Shown in pieces: positions 16,379 to 25,237 of a stretch of DNA of 64,000 nt. A program made the position numbers and the translations under genes. Within the stretch, counting starts at the first letter, position 1. Every line of letters begins with the position of its first letter. The stretch spans positions 2,852,001 to 2,916,000 of the forward strand of contig NZ_CP042331.1 of assembly GCF_008253865.1 (NCBI RefSeq), written 5' to 3'. This stretch comes from Bosea sp. F3-2 (GTDB taxonomy: Bacteria > Pseudomonadota > Alphaproteobacteria > Rhizobiales > Beijerinckiaceae). The notes beneath the pieces are model-generated. The model was not told the origin of the DNA. It was given only the letters and a program-made list of their open reading frames with translations, and did no database searches.

Positions 16379-16479
16379 ACATCGGACCGAAAAGTGGAAA
16401 CCACTTTTCGGAAAAATCCGATGCAATAACAAATGCATAGATCACCCTTACCGCGCCCCATGGGACGCGCGGCGATCTA
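16379..16479. repeat. Family 2 bipartite palindromic repeat, copy 2
   Basis: The first hairpin has ACATCGGACCGAAAAGTGG, a short AA centre, CCACTTTTCGG and then ATCCGATGC. The second hairpin runs from TAGATCACC to GGCGATCTA around a GCGCCCC/GGGACGC stem. It lies upstream of transaldolase. The 305 bases from 16344 to 16648 contain no gene, only this repeat and a family 1 copy. Confidence 0.8.
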
Positions 16480-16553
16480 ACGCCTGCAATGTGACGCCTG
16501 TTCGGCACGATTGCGAGAGGGGAGAGGCAATCCGGCTATGCATGGCCGGTTCC

Positions 16554-16628
16554 CGTCATGCTCGGGCTCGACCCGAGCATCTCTTTCAGGAGTTCTCGGG
16601 TCTCCGCTTCGCTGCGCCCGAGAATGAC
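16554..16628. repeat. Family 1 palindromic repeat, copy 3
   Basis: Begins CGTCATGCTCGGGCTCGA and ends GCCCGAGAATGAC, with an inner CCCGAGCAT/TTCTCGGGT pairing. It lies just downstream of the inner permease gene on the minus strand. Confidence 0.7.
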
Positions 16629-16648
16629 CCGCGTCGGCAATCGAGCCC

Positions 16649-17485
16649 TCAGCTCTTTACCGCGCCCGAGGTCAGGCCGCCGACCATGTTCTTACGGAAA
16701 CCGTAATAGATCACTGCCGGCGGGATGGCGTAGAGCAGGCCTGCCGCCATCAGCAGGTTCCAGGGCGCATCGTCAGCCGAGAGAAAGAGGCCAAGCCCGA
16801 CCGCGAGCGGCACCGCCTTCTCCGAAGAGAGCAGCAGGAACGCGTAGAGATACTCGTTCCAGGCGAGCAGCAGCGCGTAGATGCCGATCACCACCATCGA
16901 GGGCTTCATCAGCGGCAGATAGACCAGCCGGAAAAGCTGGAGCGAAGTGGCGCCGTCCATCACCGCCGCCTCGTCGAGCTCCTTGGGCAGCTTGTCGGAG
17001 GCCTGCTTCAGCACCCAGATCGCATAGGGCGAGGCCAGCGCGACCATCGCCAGAATGAGCGAGGCCTGCGTGTTGAGCAGACCGTAGGAGCCCATCGCCT
17101 TGTACATCGGGATGGCGAGGAAGGCGGCCGGGATGAGATAGGTCGCGAGCGCCAGGTTCATGATCGTGCGCCCGCCCTTCACCTTGAGCCGAGCGATGGC
17201 GAAGGCGGCGAAGGTGGCAACGAACAGCGTGATCAGCCCCGTCGCGACCGCGATGAAGAAGCTGTTGAACATCTGCAGCCAGAAATTGTGCAGGTAGTAA
17301 TGCTGCTGCTTGAAGACGATCTGGAAGTTCTGCAGCGTCGGCTGGTCGGGCCAGAGCTTGCCGGCCAGCATCGATTCCTGGTTCGAGATCGACAGCACGA
17401 AGAGGTGGTAGATCGGCAGCAGCGTCCAGATCAGCACGGGGATGGCGATCAGGATCAGCTTGCCTTCGTCGAGAACCTTTTTCAT
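16649..17485 (-). CDS. Sugar ABC transporter permease (MalG type)
   Basis: The 278-residue protein has six hydrophobic helices and the permease EAA loop ELDEAAVMDGATSLQLFRLVYLPLMKP near residue 166, which contacts the ATPase. The N-terminal layout fits the MalG/UgpE family of carbohydrate importers. Its start overlaps the stop of the other permease by four bases. With the binding protein gene upstream it forms an importer operon. No ATPase gene is present in this operon, so a shared ATPase from elsewhere is presumably used. Confidence 0.9.
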   Translation of the reverse strand: MKKVLDEGKLILIAIPVLIWTLLPIYHLFVLSISNQESMLAGKLWPDQPTLQNFQIVFKQQHYYLHNFWLQMFNSFFIAVATGLITLFVATFAAFAIARLKVKGGRTIMNLALATYLIPAAFLAIPMYKAMGSYGLLNTQASLILAMVALASPYAIWVLKQASDKLPKELDEAAVMDGATSLQLFRLVYLPLMKPSMVVIGIYALLLAWNEYLYAFLLLSSEKAVPLAVGLGLFLSADDAPWNLLMAAGLLYAIPPAVIYYGFRKNMVGGLTSGAVKS

Positions 17486-18372
17486 GCCTCGGCTCCCTTC
17501 GACAGGCGCTTCACCATCACGAAGACCATCGGCAGGATCAGCGGCATGGCGACGATGATCGAGGCGATGCCGAGGTCGAGATTGTTGTTACGCATGTAGC
17601 GGATGCCGAGCGTGGCCAGCACATGGTTGAGGTCGCCGGGCCCGCCGCCGGTCAGCAGGTAGACGCTGTTGAAGTCGCCCAGCGTCCAGATCATCGAGAG
17701 CATGGTCGAGGTGACATAGAGCGTCGCCAGCGACGGCCAGGTGATGAAGCGGAACTGCTGCCAGCGATTGGCGCCGTCGACGCTCGCGGCCTCGTAGAGA
17801 TCCTGCGCGATGGCGAGCCGGCCGGTGATCAGGATCAGCGTCCAGAACGGCAGCGACTTCCAGATATGGACGAAGATCGAGCAGACGAAGGCGAGCGTCG
17901 GATCGGTCAGCCAGCCCGGCCCTTCCATGACACCGAACCATTGGAAGAGCTGCTGGTTCACCATGCCGTTCTCGGGGTTGAGCATCACCCGGAAGGACAG
18001 GATGGTCGGGATCGACGGCACCGCCCAGGGCAGGATGAACAGCACCAGCACGATGCGGATCCAGGCCCGCTGCTGCACGAAGAAGCCCGACAGCAAGAGC
18101 GCGATCAGGAACTTCAGATTCACCGCCACGAACAGGAAGATGATCGTGTTGACAACGGTGCGGATGAAGATCGGGTCGGCGAAGAGAGCCCGGTAGGAAT
18201 TCCAGTTGAGGCCGAGCCAGAGGCCGTAGGCCACGGGATAGACCACCATCACAGCAAAGACGAGCACATAGGGCGCCAGCATGATCGCGCCCCAGACCGC
18301 GCGGTCGCGCGTGAAGCCCGATTTATCTTCGCGCGGTGCCGAAATCGGCGCTGTCATGGCGGCAGTGCTCAT
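17482..18372 (-). CDS. Sugar ABC transporter permease (MalF type)
   Basis: The 296-residue inner-membrane protein has six hydrophobic helices and an EAA loop, YEAASVDGANRWQQFRFITWPSL, near residue 190. It is the MalF/UgpA-type partner of the next permease, with which it shares an ATGA overlap. The ATG at 18370-18372 is followed by a short polar leader. A perfect 19-base-pair stem-loop lies between this gene and the binding protein gene and may set their relative expression. Confidence 0.9.
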   Translation of the reverse strand: MSTAAMTAPISAPREDKSGFTRDRAVWGAIMLAPYVLVFAVMVVYPVAYGLWLGLNWNSYRALFADPIFIRTVVNTIIFLFVAVNLKFLIALLLSGFFVQQRAWIRIVLVLFILPWAVPSIPTILSFRVMLNPENGMVNQQLFQWFGVMEGPGWLTDPTLAFVCSIFVHIWKSLPFWTLILITGRLAIAQDLYEAASVDGANRWQQFRFITWPSLATLYVTSTMLSMIWTLGDFNSVYLLTGGGPGDLNHVLATLGIRYMRNNNLDLGIASIIVAMPLILPMVFVMVKRLSKGAEA

Positions 18373-18465
18373 GGACTCTCCCTGGAATTCTCACCCGATG
18401 AAAGTTCCGCCGCAGCAAGCATTGCCGCGGCGGATCGTGTGCGCAAGCGAAACGAGCGCGGCGCC

Positions 18466-18507
18466 CGGATCGCCGGAGCGGATACGCTTATCCGCTCCGG
18501 CGATCCG
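18466..18507 (-). other. Intercistronic stem-loop between binding protein and permease genes
   Basis: Two perfectly complementary 19-base arms (18466-18484 and 18489-18507) enclose a four-base loop. There is no T-run on the minus strand, so this is not an ordinary intrinsic terminator. Stem-loops in this position protect the binding-protein mRNA in other importers such as malE-malF, giving excess binding protein. Confidence 0.65.
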
Positions 18508-18516
18508 TCCCTTTGT

Positions 18517-19902
18517 TCATGAGCCGGCGATCTGCTTGATGCGGGCGATCATCTCGTCCACGGCCTGCTCGGCCGGGATCTTGTCCTGCACCACGCGGTT
18601 CACGGCCTTGGCCCAGACGTTCTCGGCGTTCACGGTCGTGAAGTTGTAGTTGTAGACGAACTGGAACGGCACGGTGCCGTCCTTGTACTGCTTGTAGACG
18701 ACCGCGCGGTGCGGGTCCTTGCCGTCAGACCAGAACGGTGCCTCGATGGCCTTCAGCGTCGTCGGGACCCAGCGGCCGGCCGAGCCTTCGACGAAGGGCC
18801 GCAGGTTCTCGTCCTTCATGAAGAAGGCCATGAATTCCTTGGCACGCTTCTTGTTCTTGGCATCGGCGAAGATCACCGCCGTCTTGACCGCGGCGAGGTT
18901 GGTCATCTTGCTGCCGTCGGCCTTGAGCGGGAACTCGGCCGTGCGGATGTTGTCCTCGTAGTTCTTCTTGGCCTGCGCCCGCTGCTCAGCCGTGAGCGAG
19001 GCGTTGTTCATGTCGTCCATGTGCTTGCCGGCGATCGAGATCGTGGCGTTGTGCGTGGCGACGGTGGTGCGGTTGTGGAAGGCGACGTTGTTGTCCGGAT
19101 CGAGCCAGTTGACCGAGGACGGCGGCGTGCAGCCACGCTGGAAGATGTTGGCGTAGGACTTCACCGCCTCGACCATCGCCTTCTTGTTCTCGGGCTGGTC
19201 GAGCACGATCTTGCCGTTCTCGTCAACAACCTTGGCGTTATAGGCGTTGGCGAAGGTCAGGAAGGAATAGAAGGTGTCCGAGGCGGCAATGCCCATCGGG
19301 TGGCCGATGCCGTAGATGCGCTTGCCCTTGGCGCGCAGCGAGCCCTGCACCTTGTCGCACCAGAAGTCCCAGTAGCCGTTCCAGGTCTTCGGGATGTCGG
19401 CCTCCTTGAAGCCGGCCTCCTCCAGCATGTCCTTCCAGTAGGTGATGTGCATCATCTGCTGCTCGACCGGGAAGGCATAGTAGGACTTTTTGCCGGTCTT
19501 GCCGTTCATCAGGAAGGTGGTCGAGAGCGCCATCGGCTGCAGCTCGGACTTCAGCGGCTCGAGCACGTCCGAGACGTCTTCGAGCTTGCCGTCATAGGCC
19601 CATTTGCCGGTCGTGCGGAAATCATAGGTGGTGCAGAAGCCGACATCCGGCGGCGTGCCGGCGTCGACGGCGCCGACCGACTTCGTGACGCAGTCCTCGG
19701 TTGCATAGAGCGAGAGCTCGACCTTGACCCCCGTCGCCTTCTGGAACTTGTCGACAACCGCGAGCAACGCGTCGTCCTCGCCCTTGTAGAAGCCCTTGGT
19801 GAACCAGGCCGTCAGGACTTCCTGCGCCGAGGCAGCGCCGGACCAGCCCGCGACGACCGCGGCCACGGCCGTTCCCATGGCGAAATGGCGAACCAATTTC
19901 AT
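18517..19902 (-). CDS. Extracellular sugar-type solute-binding protein
   Basis: The 461-residue protein starts with a cleavable signal peptide (to about residue 26, AASAQ) and has the family 1 extracellular binding protein layout, with LTAWFTKGFYKGEDDALLAVVDKFQKATGV at the mature N-terminus. It delivers a substrate, probably a sugar or polyol, to the two permeases downstream. The start has a strong GGGAGG site. Three AT-rich repeats of the CGTTTTAATC type lie just upstream. Transaldolase and an SDR nearby support a carbohydrate substrate, but the exact one is unknown. Confidence 0.9.
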   Translation of the reverse strand: MKLVRHFAMGTAVAAVVAGWSGAASAQEVLTAWFTKGFYKGEDDALLAVVDKFQKATGVKVELSLYATEDCVTKSVGAVDAGTPPDVGFCTTYDFRTTGKWAYDGKLEDVSDVLEPLKSELQPMALSTTFLMNGKTGKKSYYAFPVEQQMMHITYWKDMLEEAGFKEADIPKTWNGYWDFWCDKVQGSLRAKGKRIYGIGHPMGIAASDTFYSFLTFANAYNAKVVDENGKIVLDQPENKKAMVEAVKSYANIFQRGCTPPSSVNWLDPDNNVAFHNRTTVATHNATISIAGKHMDDMNNASLTAEQRAQAKKNYEDNIRTAEFPLKADGSKMTNLAAVKTAVIFADAKNKKRAKEFMAFFMKDENLRPFVEGSAGRWVPTTLKAIEAPFWSDGKDPHRAVVYKQYKDGTVPFQFVYNYNFTTVNAENVWAKAVNRVVQDKIPAEQAVDEMIARIKQIAGS

Positions 19903-19914
19903 TCGATAACCTCC

Positions 19915-19946
19915 CGTTTAAACCGTTTTAATCTGACGTTTTAATC
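19915..19946. promoter_or_regulatory. Three clustered CGTTTtAA-type motifs, possible operator
   Basis: CGTTTAAACC (19915-19924), CGTTTTAATC (19924-19933) and CGTTTTAATC (19937-19946) lie directly upstream of the binding protein start. The first includes a GTTTAAAC palindrome. Such repeats close to the start could bind a LacI- or ROK-type sugar regulator, which I do not see in the window. Confidence 0.35.
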
Positions 19947-20137
19947 GCCTTGCCGCGACCCTAGTCGAAAAGCCCCGCAGGAAACAAGCCGCCCCGGCCT
20001 TCTCCAAATAGTATTTTTAATTCCAATCTGCGTGGGCTCCAGGCACCCGGTTCCGGCGCCCGCTTTCACCGAACCGTCATCTGTGCAGTCTACGCGCAAC
20101 GCCATCTCGCAACCGCGATTCAGAGACGGAGAGTTCC

Positions 20138-21118
20138 ATGCAGCGCAAGGCCTTGAATGCCTTCATCATTGCGGCTGGCCTTGCCGCCGCGTCCGGCGCG
20201 CTCGCGGCCGAAGGCAAGCTCGTGCTCTACACCAGCCAGCCGAACACCGACGCGCAGCAGACGATCGACGCCTTCAAGGCGAAATATCCGAAAGTCGACA
20301 TCTCCTTCGTCCGCGACGGAACGCCGCGCATCATGGCGAAGCTCAAGGCGGAATTCGAGGCCGGCGCGCCGCAGGCCGACGTCCTCCTCATCGCCGATTC
20401 GGTGACGATGGAAGGCCTCAAGAAGGACGACCGGCTGCTCGCCCACGACAAGGCCGATGTCTCCGCCTATCCGGCCGGCGTCCATGACCCGAAGAAGATG
20501 TGGTTCGCGACCAAGCTGATCACCACCGGCATCGTCTACAACACCAAGGCGGCGATGAAGCCGGCGAGCTGGACCGATCTCACCAAGCCGGAAGCCAAGA
20601 ACCAGCTCGCCATGCCGAGCCCGCTGAATTCCGGCGCAGCGCTGATTCACACCATCACGCTGACGAGCAACCTGAAGGACGGCTGGGGCTTCTACGAGAA
20701 GCTCAAGGAGAACGGCACGCTGGCCGCCGGCGCCAATGGCGACATCCTCCGCCAGGTCGCGACCGGGGAGAAGCTCTACGGCATGATCGTCGACTTCATG
20801 CCGATCCGCGAGAAGGCCAAGGGCGCGCCGGTCGAGTTCGTGTTCCCGAGCGAGGGCGTCTCCGCCGTCAGCGAGCCGGTCGCGATCCTGAAGAGTACGA
20901 AGAACCCGGAGGCCGCCAAGGCCTTCATCGACTTCCTGCTGTCGAAGGACGGTCAGGAACTGGCGCTGAAGCAGGGCTATGTCGCGGCCCATCCCGATGT
21001 CGCCCTCCCGGCCGGCTACCCGGCGCGCAGCGCGATCAAGCTGATGTCCTTCGACGCGGCCAAGGCGCTCGCCGAAGAGAGCGCAGCGCGCAAGCGCTTC
21101 AGCTCGATCTTCGAGTAA
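20138..21118 (+). CDS. Iron(III)-type ABC transporter solute-binding protein
   Basis: The 326-residue periplasmic protein has a signal peptide (cleavage near SGALAAEG) followed by LVLYTSQPNTDAQQTIDAFKAKYP, the usual start of FbpA/FutA-like binding proteins for ferric iron and their phosphonate or polyamine relatives. Later features such as GIVYNTKAAMKPASW and FPSEGVSAVSEPVAI also fit. It is immediately upstream of a fused permease. Divergence from the sugar importer operon means the two share a 235-base promoter region. Iron is the likeliest ligand, from family similarity only. Confidence 0.85.
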   Translation: MQRKALNAFIIAAGLAAASGALAAEGKLVLYTSQPNTDAQQTIDAFKAKYPKVDISFVRDGTPRIMAKLKAEFEAGAPQADVLLIADSVTMEGLKKDDRLLAHDKADVSAYPAGVHDPKKMWFATKLITTGIVYNTKAAMKPASWTDLTKPEAKNQLAMPSPLNSGAALIHTITLTSNLKDGWGFYEKLKENGTLAAGANGDILRQVATGEKLYGMIVDFMPIREKAKGAPVEFVFPSEGVSAVSEPVAILKSTKNPEAAKAFIDFLLSKDGQELALKQGYVAAHPDVALPAGYPARSAIKLMSFDAAKALAEESAARKRFSSIFE

Positions 21119-21148
21119 GGCGGCTTCCGTGCTAAGGGCGCCGGCGCC

Positions 21149-22900
21149 ATGACGCTGGCCATCGACCGAAATGCGAAGCGGGAGCCCGCGCTTGCGGCTC
21201 CGCCTCTGCCGCCGCTGCGGCTGCCGGACGGCCTTGGCCTGCCGGTGCTGGTCGTCGCGGTCGCACTGCTGCTCGGCGGGCTGCCCTTCTTCCGGCTCGT
21301 CGCGGCAGCCTTCGCGCCCGGCTGGCAGTTCGCGCCGGATGCAGCCTTCGCCGAGATGGCGAGCCGCTCCGCCGTCACCGCGACCTGGCATACGCTGGAA
21401 ACCGCCTGCCTTTCCGCGCTCGGAGCCCTTTTCGTCGGCGGCATCGTCGCGCTGGCGCTCGGCGTCACCGATGTCCGCGGCAAGCGCCCCCTCGCCTTCG
21501 CCTTCGTCTTCTCGATGATGATTGCGCCGCAGGTGGCAGCGCTCGCCTTCCTGAGCCTGTTCGCGCCGAATTCACAGATCCTGTCGCTGATCGGCCTCGC
21601 GCCGGCGCCGGGCACGCCGAACCCGCTGCTGGGCCGCGGCGGCATCATCCTGGTGATGGCCCTGCACCATGCGCCGCTGGTCGCGATCACCCTCTGGACC
21701 GGCCTGCGCAGCATCCCGCAATCGCTGATCGAGGCAGCGCAGATGGAGGGCGCCTCGCCCACCACCATCACCGCGCGGATCGTCATCCCGGTGCTGCGGC
21801 CGCAGATCGTCGCAGCCGGGCTCATCGCCTTCGTCGCAGGCGTCGGCAATTTCGGCATCCCTGCCCTGCTCGGCCTGCCGGTGAACTATCTGACGCTGCC
21901 GACGCTGATCTATCGCCGGCTGTCGAGCTTCGGTCCGTCGAGCCTCGGCGAGACGGCGGCGCTTGCCGTGCTCGTCGGCATCGTGGCGGCGCTCGGCATC
22001 GTCGCCGGTGCGCTCGTCGCCCGCCGCCAGCGCGGCAAGGTCGAGATCGAGCGGCCGCCCGAACCGTTCTGGCAGCTCGGTGCCGCCCGGCCCCTCGTCG
22101 CGGCCGGGCTCTGGCTGCTGCTGGCGCTGAAGCTCGGCCTGCCGCTACTCGCGCTGCTGAGCGAGGCGCTGACGCCAGCGCTCGGCGTCGCCCTTTCCTG
22201 GCAGACCCTGACCTTCGACAAGTTCAGCGAGGTGCTGCTGCGGCAGGCCGTGACGATGCGCGCCTTCCGCAATTCGCTGCTCTTCGCTGGCGCGGCCGCG
22301 GTGATCCTGGCCTTCCTCGCGATCGCCTTCGCCTATGGGTTCGAACGGCGAATGGGCAAGCTGAGGCGCCCGATCGAACTCATGATCGAACTGCCCTATG
22401 CGCTGCCGGGCGTGGTCCTCGCCATCGCCTGCATCCTGATCTTCCTCAAGCCGCTGCCGCTGATCGGCGTCAGCATCTACGGCACGCCCTTCATCATCCT
22501 CTTCGCCTATCTCGCCCGCTTCCTGCCGCTGGCGCTGAAGGCACCGGTCGCAGCCATGGCCCAGATCGAAGCGCATCACGAGGAGGCGGCAAAGCTCGAC
22601 GGCGCCAGCCTCTGGCAGATGCTGCGCTTCATCGTGGCGCCGATCCTGGCCCCGGCAGCGGCCGTCTCGGCGCTCATGGTCTTCCTCGTCGCCTTCAACG
22701 AGCTCACCGTATCGGCGCTGCTCTGGTCGTCCGGCACCGAGACGCTCGGCGTCGTACTGTTCAGTCTCAAGGAAGCGGGGCTGGCCGGCGAAGCGGCGGC
22801 CGTCGCCATCAGTGCCTCGGCCATCATCCTGATCGCGATGCTGACCCTCGACCTGCTCGGCCGGCACCTCCCCCAGAACATCCTGCCCTGGCGCCTTTAG
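21149..22900 (+). CDS. Fused iron(III)-type ABC transporter permease
   Basis: This 583-residue inner-membrane protein is two permease domains in one chain, as in FbpB-like iron importers. It has about twelve hydrophobic helices and two EAA loops, LIEAAQMEGASPTTITARIVIPVL near residue 193 and HHEEAAKLDGASLWQMLRFIVAPIL near residue 476. It starts 30 bases after the binding protein gene. The usual third gene, an ATPase, is absent: the next gene is an unrelated response regulator. A remote or shared ATPase must complete the importer. Confidence 0.9.
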   Translation: MTLAIDRNAKREPALAAPPLPPLRLPDGLGLPVLVVAVALLLGGLPFFRLVAAAFAPGWQFAPDAAFAEMASRSAVTATWHTLETACLSALGALFVGGIVALALGVTDVRGKRPLAFAFVFSMMIAPQVAALAFLSLFAPNSQILSLIGLAPAPGTPNPLLGRGGIILVMALHHAPLVAITLWTGLRSIPQSLIEAAQMEGASPTTITARIVIPVLRPQIVAAGLIAFVAGVGNFGIPALLGLPVNYLTLPTLIYRRLSSFGPSSLGETAALAVLVGIVAALGIVAGALVARRQRGKVEIERPPEPFWQLGAARPLVAAGLWLLLALKLGLPLLALLSEALTPALGVALSWQTLTFDKFSEVLLRQAVTMRAFRNSLLFAGAAAVILAFLAIAFAYGFERRMGKLRRPIELMIELPYALPGVVLAIACILIFLKPLPLIGVSIYGTPFIILFAYLARFLPLALKAPVAAMAQIEAHHEEAAKLDGASLWQMLRFIVAPILAPAAAVSALMVFLVAFNELTVSALLWSSGTETLGVVLFSLKEAGLAGEAAAVAISASAIILIAMLTLDLLGRHLPQNILPWRL

Positions 22901-22976
22901 GAGAGCGCGCCAGCGGCCACGCAGTCCCAGCCCGGCCGTGACGGAAAATTAAACTTGAGAGCGCCCTAGATGAAGC

Positions 22977-24278
22977 ATGGGTGCTCTTACGATGCTTCAG
23001 ACCAGACAAGATCCGATTGCCGACGACCGCAGGATTCTCGTCATCGAGGACTCCCGGACCTTCTCGCTGGCGCTACGGCAGTTCCTCGAAGCTGAGACCG
23101 GGCTGCCCGTCACGACCTGCGGTTCGCTCAAGGACCTGAGCGAGATCATCGTCGCGGCGCCGGGCGCCTATGCGATCGCGGTCGTCGATCTCAACCTGCC
23201 CGATGCTCCCCGCGGCGAGGCGCTGGACTGGACCGTGACCCACGGCATCCCCTCCGTCGTCTTCACCGCCACCTTCGATCTCGCCACGCGCGGGCGGATC
23301 ATGGAACGAGAGGTGATCGACTACGTCCTGAAAGACAACGAGTTTGCCCTGCCCAATCTCGTCAACACGGTCAAACGGGCGCTGGACAACCGCAACACCC
23401 GCATCCTCGTCGTGGACGACACCCGCACCACCCGCAAGGTGCTCGCCCGCATGCTCTCGATCCAGCAATATGCGGTCGTTGAGGCTGGCTCCGGGCAGGA
23501 GGCGCTGACGATCCTGGAAGCCAATCCCGACATCCAACTCGTGGTCAGCGACTACTACATGCCCGACATGGATGGTTTCGAGCTGGCGCGCCGCATCCGG
23601 CGGCTCCATCCGCATGTCCGGCTTCTCGGCATCTCGTCCTCGACCGACCGCAAGACCTCGGCGGGCTTCCTCAAGGCTGGCGCGCATGACTTCGTCTCGC
23701 GCCCCTTCGTGCTCGAGGAATTGCAATGCCGCATCGCGTCCAATGTCGAGACGCTGACGCAGCTCAAGCAGTTGCAGGATCTCGCCGCACGCGACTTCCT
23801 CACCGGCCTGTTCAATCGCCGCCATTTCTTCGAACGCGGCCGGCAGTTGGTGGGCGAGGCGCGCGAGATGGGCTTGCCCATCTCGATCGCCATCCTCGAC
23901 GTCGACCACTTCAAGCGCCTGAACGACCGCTACGGCCATGACGGCGGCGACAAGGCGCTGGCAGCCGTCGCGCGGGGCTTAAGCGCGTCCGCCGAGCGCG
24001 GCTTCAACCTGCTCGCGCGCATCGGCGGCGAGGAGTTCGCAATCCTCTTTCCGGGCGCCGACCTCGCCGAGGCCACCCGGCTCTGCGACGATATCCGAGA
24101 GGCGATCGCCCGCGAGCCGCTGGTCCTGGAGAACGAAACGCTCGCTCTCACGGTTTCGCTGGGCGTGGCCCAGATCGGCCACGAGGACGAACTGGACGCC
24201 TGCCTCGGCCTGGCGGACCGTGCGCTCTATGTCGCCAAGCAAAGCGGCCGGAACCGGGTCTGCGCCGACGCCGTCTGA
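22977..24278 (+). CDS. PleD-like response regulator with diguanylate cyclase domain (REC-REC-GGDEF)
   Basis: The 433-residue protein has two receiver domains (about 18-135 with D71, and 142-255 with D192 in SDYYMPDMDG) and a C-terminal GGDEF domain (about 265-430) whose active-site motif is GGEEF at 350-354. This is the PleD arrangement, so phosphorylation should drive dimerisation and cyclic-di-GMP synthesis. The product-inhibition site before the motif reads RGFN instead of RxxD, so feedback inhibition may be lost. No kinase gene is adjacent. An alternative start is the ATG at 22992. Confidence 0.9.
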   Translation: MGALTMLQTRQDPIADDRRILVIEDSRTFSLALRQFLEAETGLPVTTCGSLKDLSEIIVAAPGAYAIAVVDLNLPDAPRGEALDWTVTHGIPSVVFTATFDLATRGRIMEREVIDYVLKDNEFALPNLVNTVKRALDNRNTRILVVDDTRTTRKVLARMLSIQQYAVVEAGSGQEALTILEANPDIQLVVSDYYMPDMDGFELARRIRRLHPHVRLLGISSSTDRKTSAGFLKAGAHDFVSRPFVLEELQCRIASNVETLTQLKQLQDLAARDFLTGLFNRRHFFERGRQLVGEAREMGLPISIAILDVDHFKRLNDRYGHDGGDKALAAVARGLSASAERGFNLLARIGGEEFAILFPGADLAEATRLCDDIREAIAREPLVLENETLALTVSLGVAQIGHEDELDACLGLADRALYVAKQSGRNRVCADAV

Positions 24279-24329
24279 ACCCCGGGCAGGCCGTCTCACG
24301 ATGGACGACCTGCGGAAGGGCAGTTCGTT

Positions 24330-25127
24330 TCAGGCGGCGTAACGCGGTGCCGGCTTCCGGGTCTGCGACGCCGTGACGATCGCCGTGCGGGCATCGTCGA
24401 ACGCTGCCCACAGCGCTTCATCCGCGACCGAAGGCCAGGTGATCGCCTCATCCCGATCGAGCCCGGCGAGCGCGGCATCGACCAGATCTTCCGTGGTCAT
24501 CACCTTCTCGGGGTCGAAGTTCTCCAGGGACACGCCCGCCAGCTCCCAGATGTCGGTCGCCGTCGCCGGCGGATGCACGCTCTGGACCTTCACCGCCGTT
24601 CCCTCGAGCTCGGACTGCAGGCCGCGCGAGAACGCCAGGACATAGGCCTTCGTGCCGCTATAGACCGCGCTGTAGGGCAGCGTGTGCAGGCTGAGGATCG
24701 AGGCGATATTGATGATCGTGCCGCGGTTGCGCGCCACGAAACCCGGCAGGACCGCATGGGTGAGCCGCGTCAGTGCGCCGATGTTCAGGGCGATCTGGGC
24801 GACAGAGTCCGAAGCAGGCGCCTTCGCGATCGGCGCGAAGCGGGCGATGCCGGCGTTGTTGACGAGAAGCTCGATGTCTTCCCGCCCCGCGAGATCACGC
24901 TCGACACGTGCGATGTCGGCTTCTTCGGCGAGATCGGCAACCAGGATCTCGGCCTTGCGGCCATGAGAGGCGGCGATCCGGCTGGCCACCTCCTCAAGCC
25001 GGTCACGCCGGCGTGCGATCAGCAGAAGATTGTATCCGCGCGCCGCCAGGCGATCGGCATAAACGGCACCGATGCCGGCGGAAGCTCCGGTAACGACAGC
25101 GAGCTTGCGGTGGGAAGGCGTGCCCAT
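24330..25127 (-). CDS. Short-chain dehydrogenase/reductase
   Basis: The 265-residue protein is a classical SDR with TGASAGIG near residue 13, NNAG near residue 90 and catalytic Y156 and K160 in YSGTKAY. The segment after the catalytic site (SVHPPATATDIWELAG) resembles broad-specificity oxidoreductases of the DltE/YqjQ type. The ATG at 25127 has AGGA nine bases upstream. It is transcribed divergently from a MarR-family regulator across two palindromic operators, so repression by that regulator is likely. Substrate unknown. Confidence 0.85.
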   Translation of the reverse strand: MGTPSHRKLAVVTGASAGIGAVYADRLAARGYNLLLIARRRDRLEEVASRIAASHGRKAEILVADLAEEADIARVERDLAGREDIELLVNNAGIARFAPIAKAPASDSVAQIALNIGALTRLTHAVLPGFVARNRGTIINIASILSLHTLPYSAVYSGTKAYVLAFSRGLQSELEGTAVKVQSVHPPATATDIWELAGVSLENFDPEKVMTTEDLVDAALAGLDRDEAITWPSVADEALWAAFDDARTAIVTASQTRKPAPRYAA

Positions 25128-25147
25128 GGTGAAGTGTCCTGTTGAAT

Positions 25148-25180
25148 TTGAGCACTCAACTTTTTTTGTTGAGCGCTCAA
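25148..25180. promoter_or_regulatory. Tandem palindromic operators for the MarR-family regulator
   Basis: TTGAGCACTCAA (25148-25159) and the perfect palindrome TTGAGCGCTCAA (25169-25180) have centres 21 bases apart, two helical turns. A further half site GCTCAA is at 25219-25224. They lie between the divergent SDR and MarR genes, the classic position for a MarR operator. Confidence 0.7.
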
Positions 25181-25237
25181 TCAAATGGGAGACCATGTTC
25201 CCCTTTCAATAGTGTGGGGCTCAACTATTTTAGCGGC

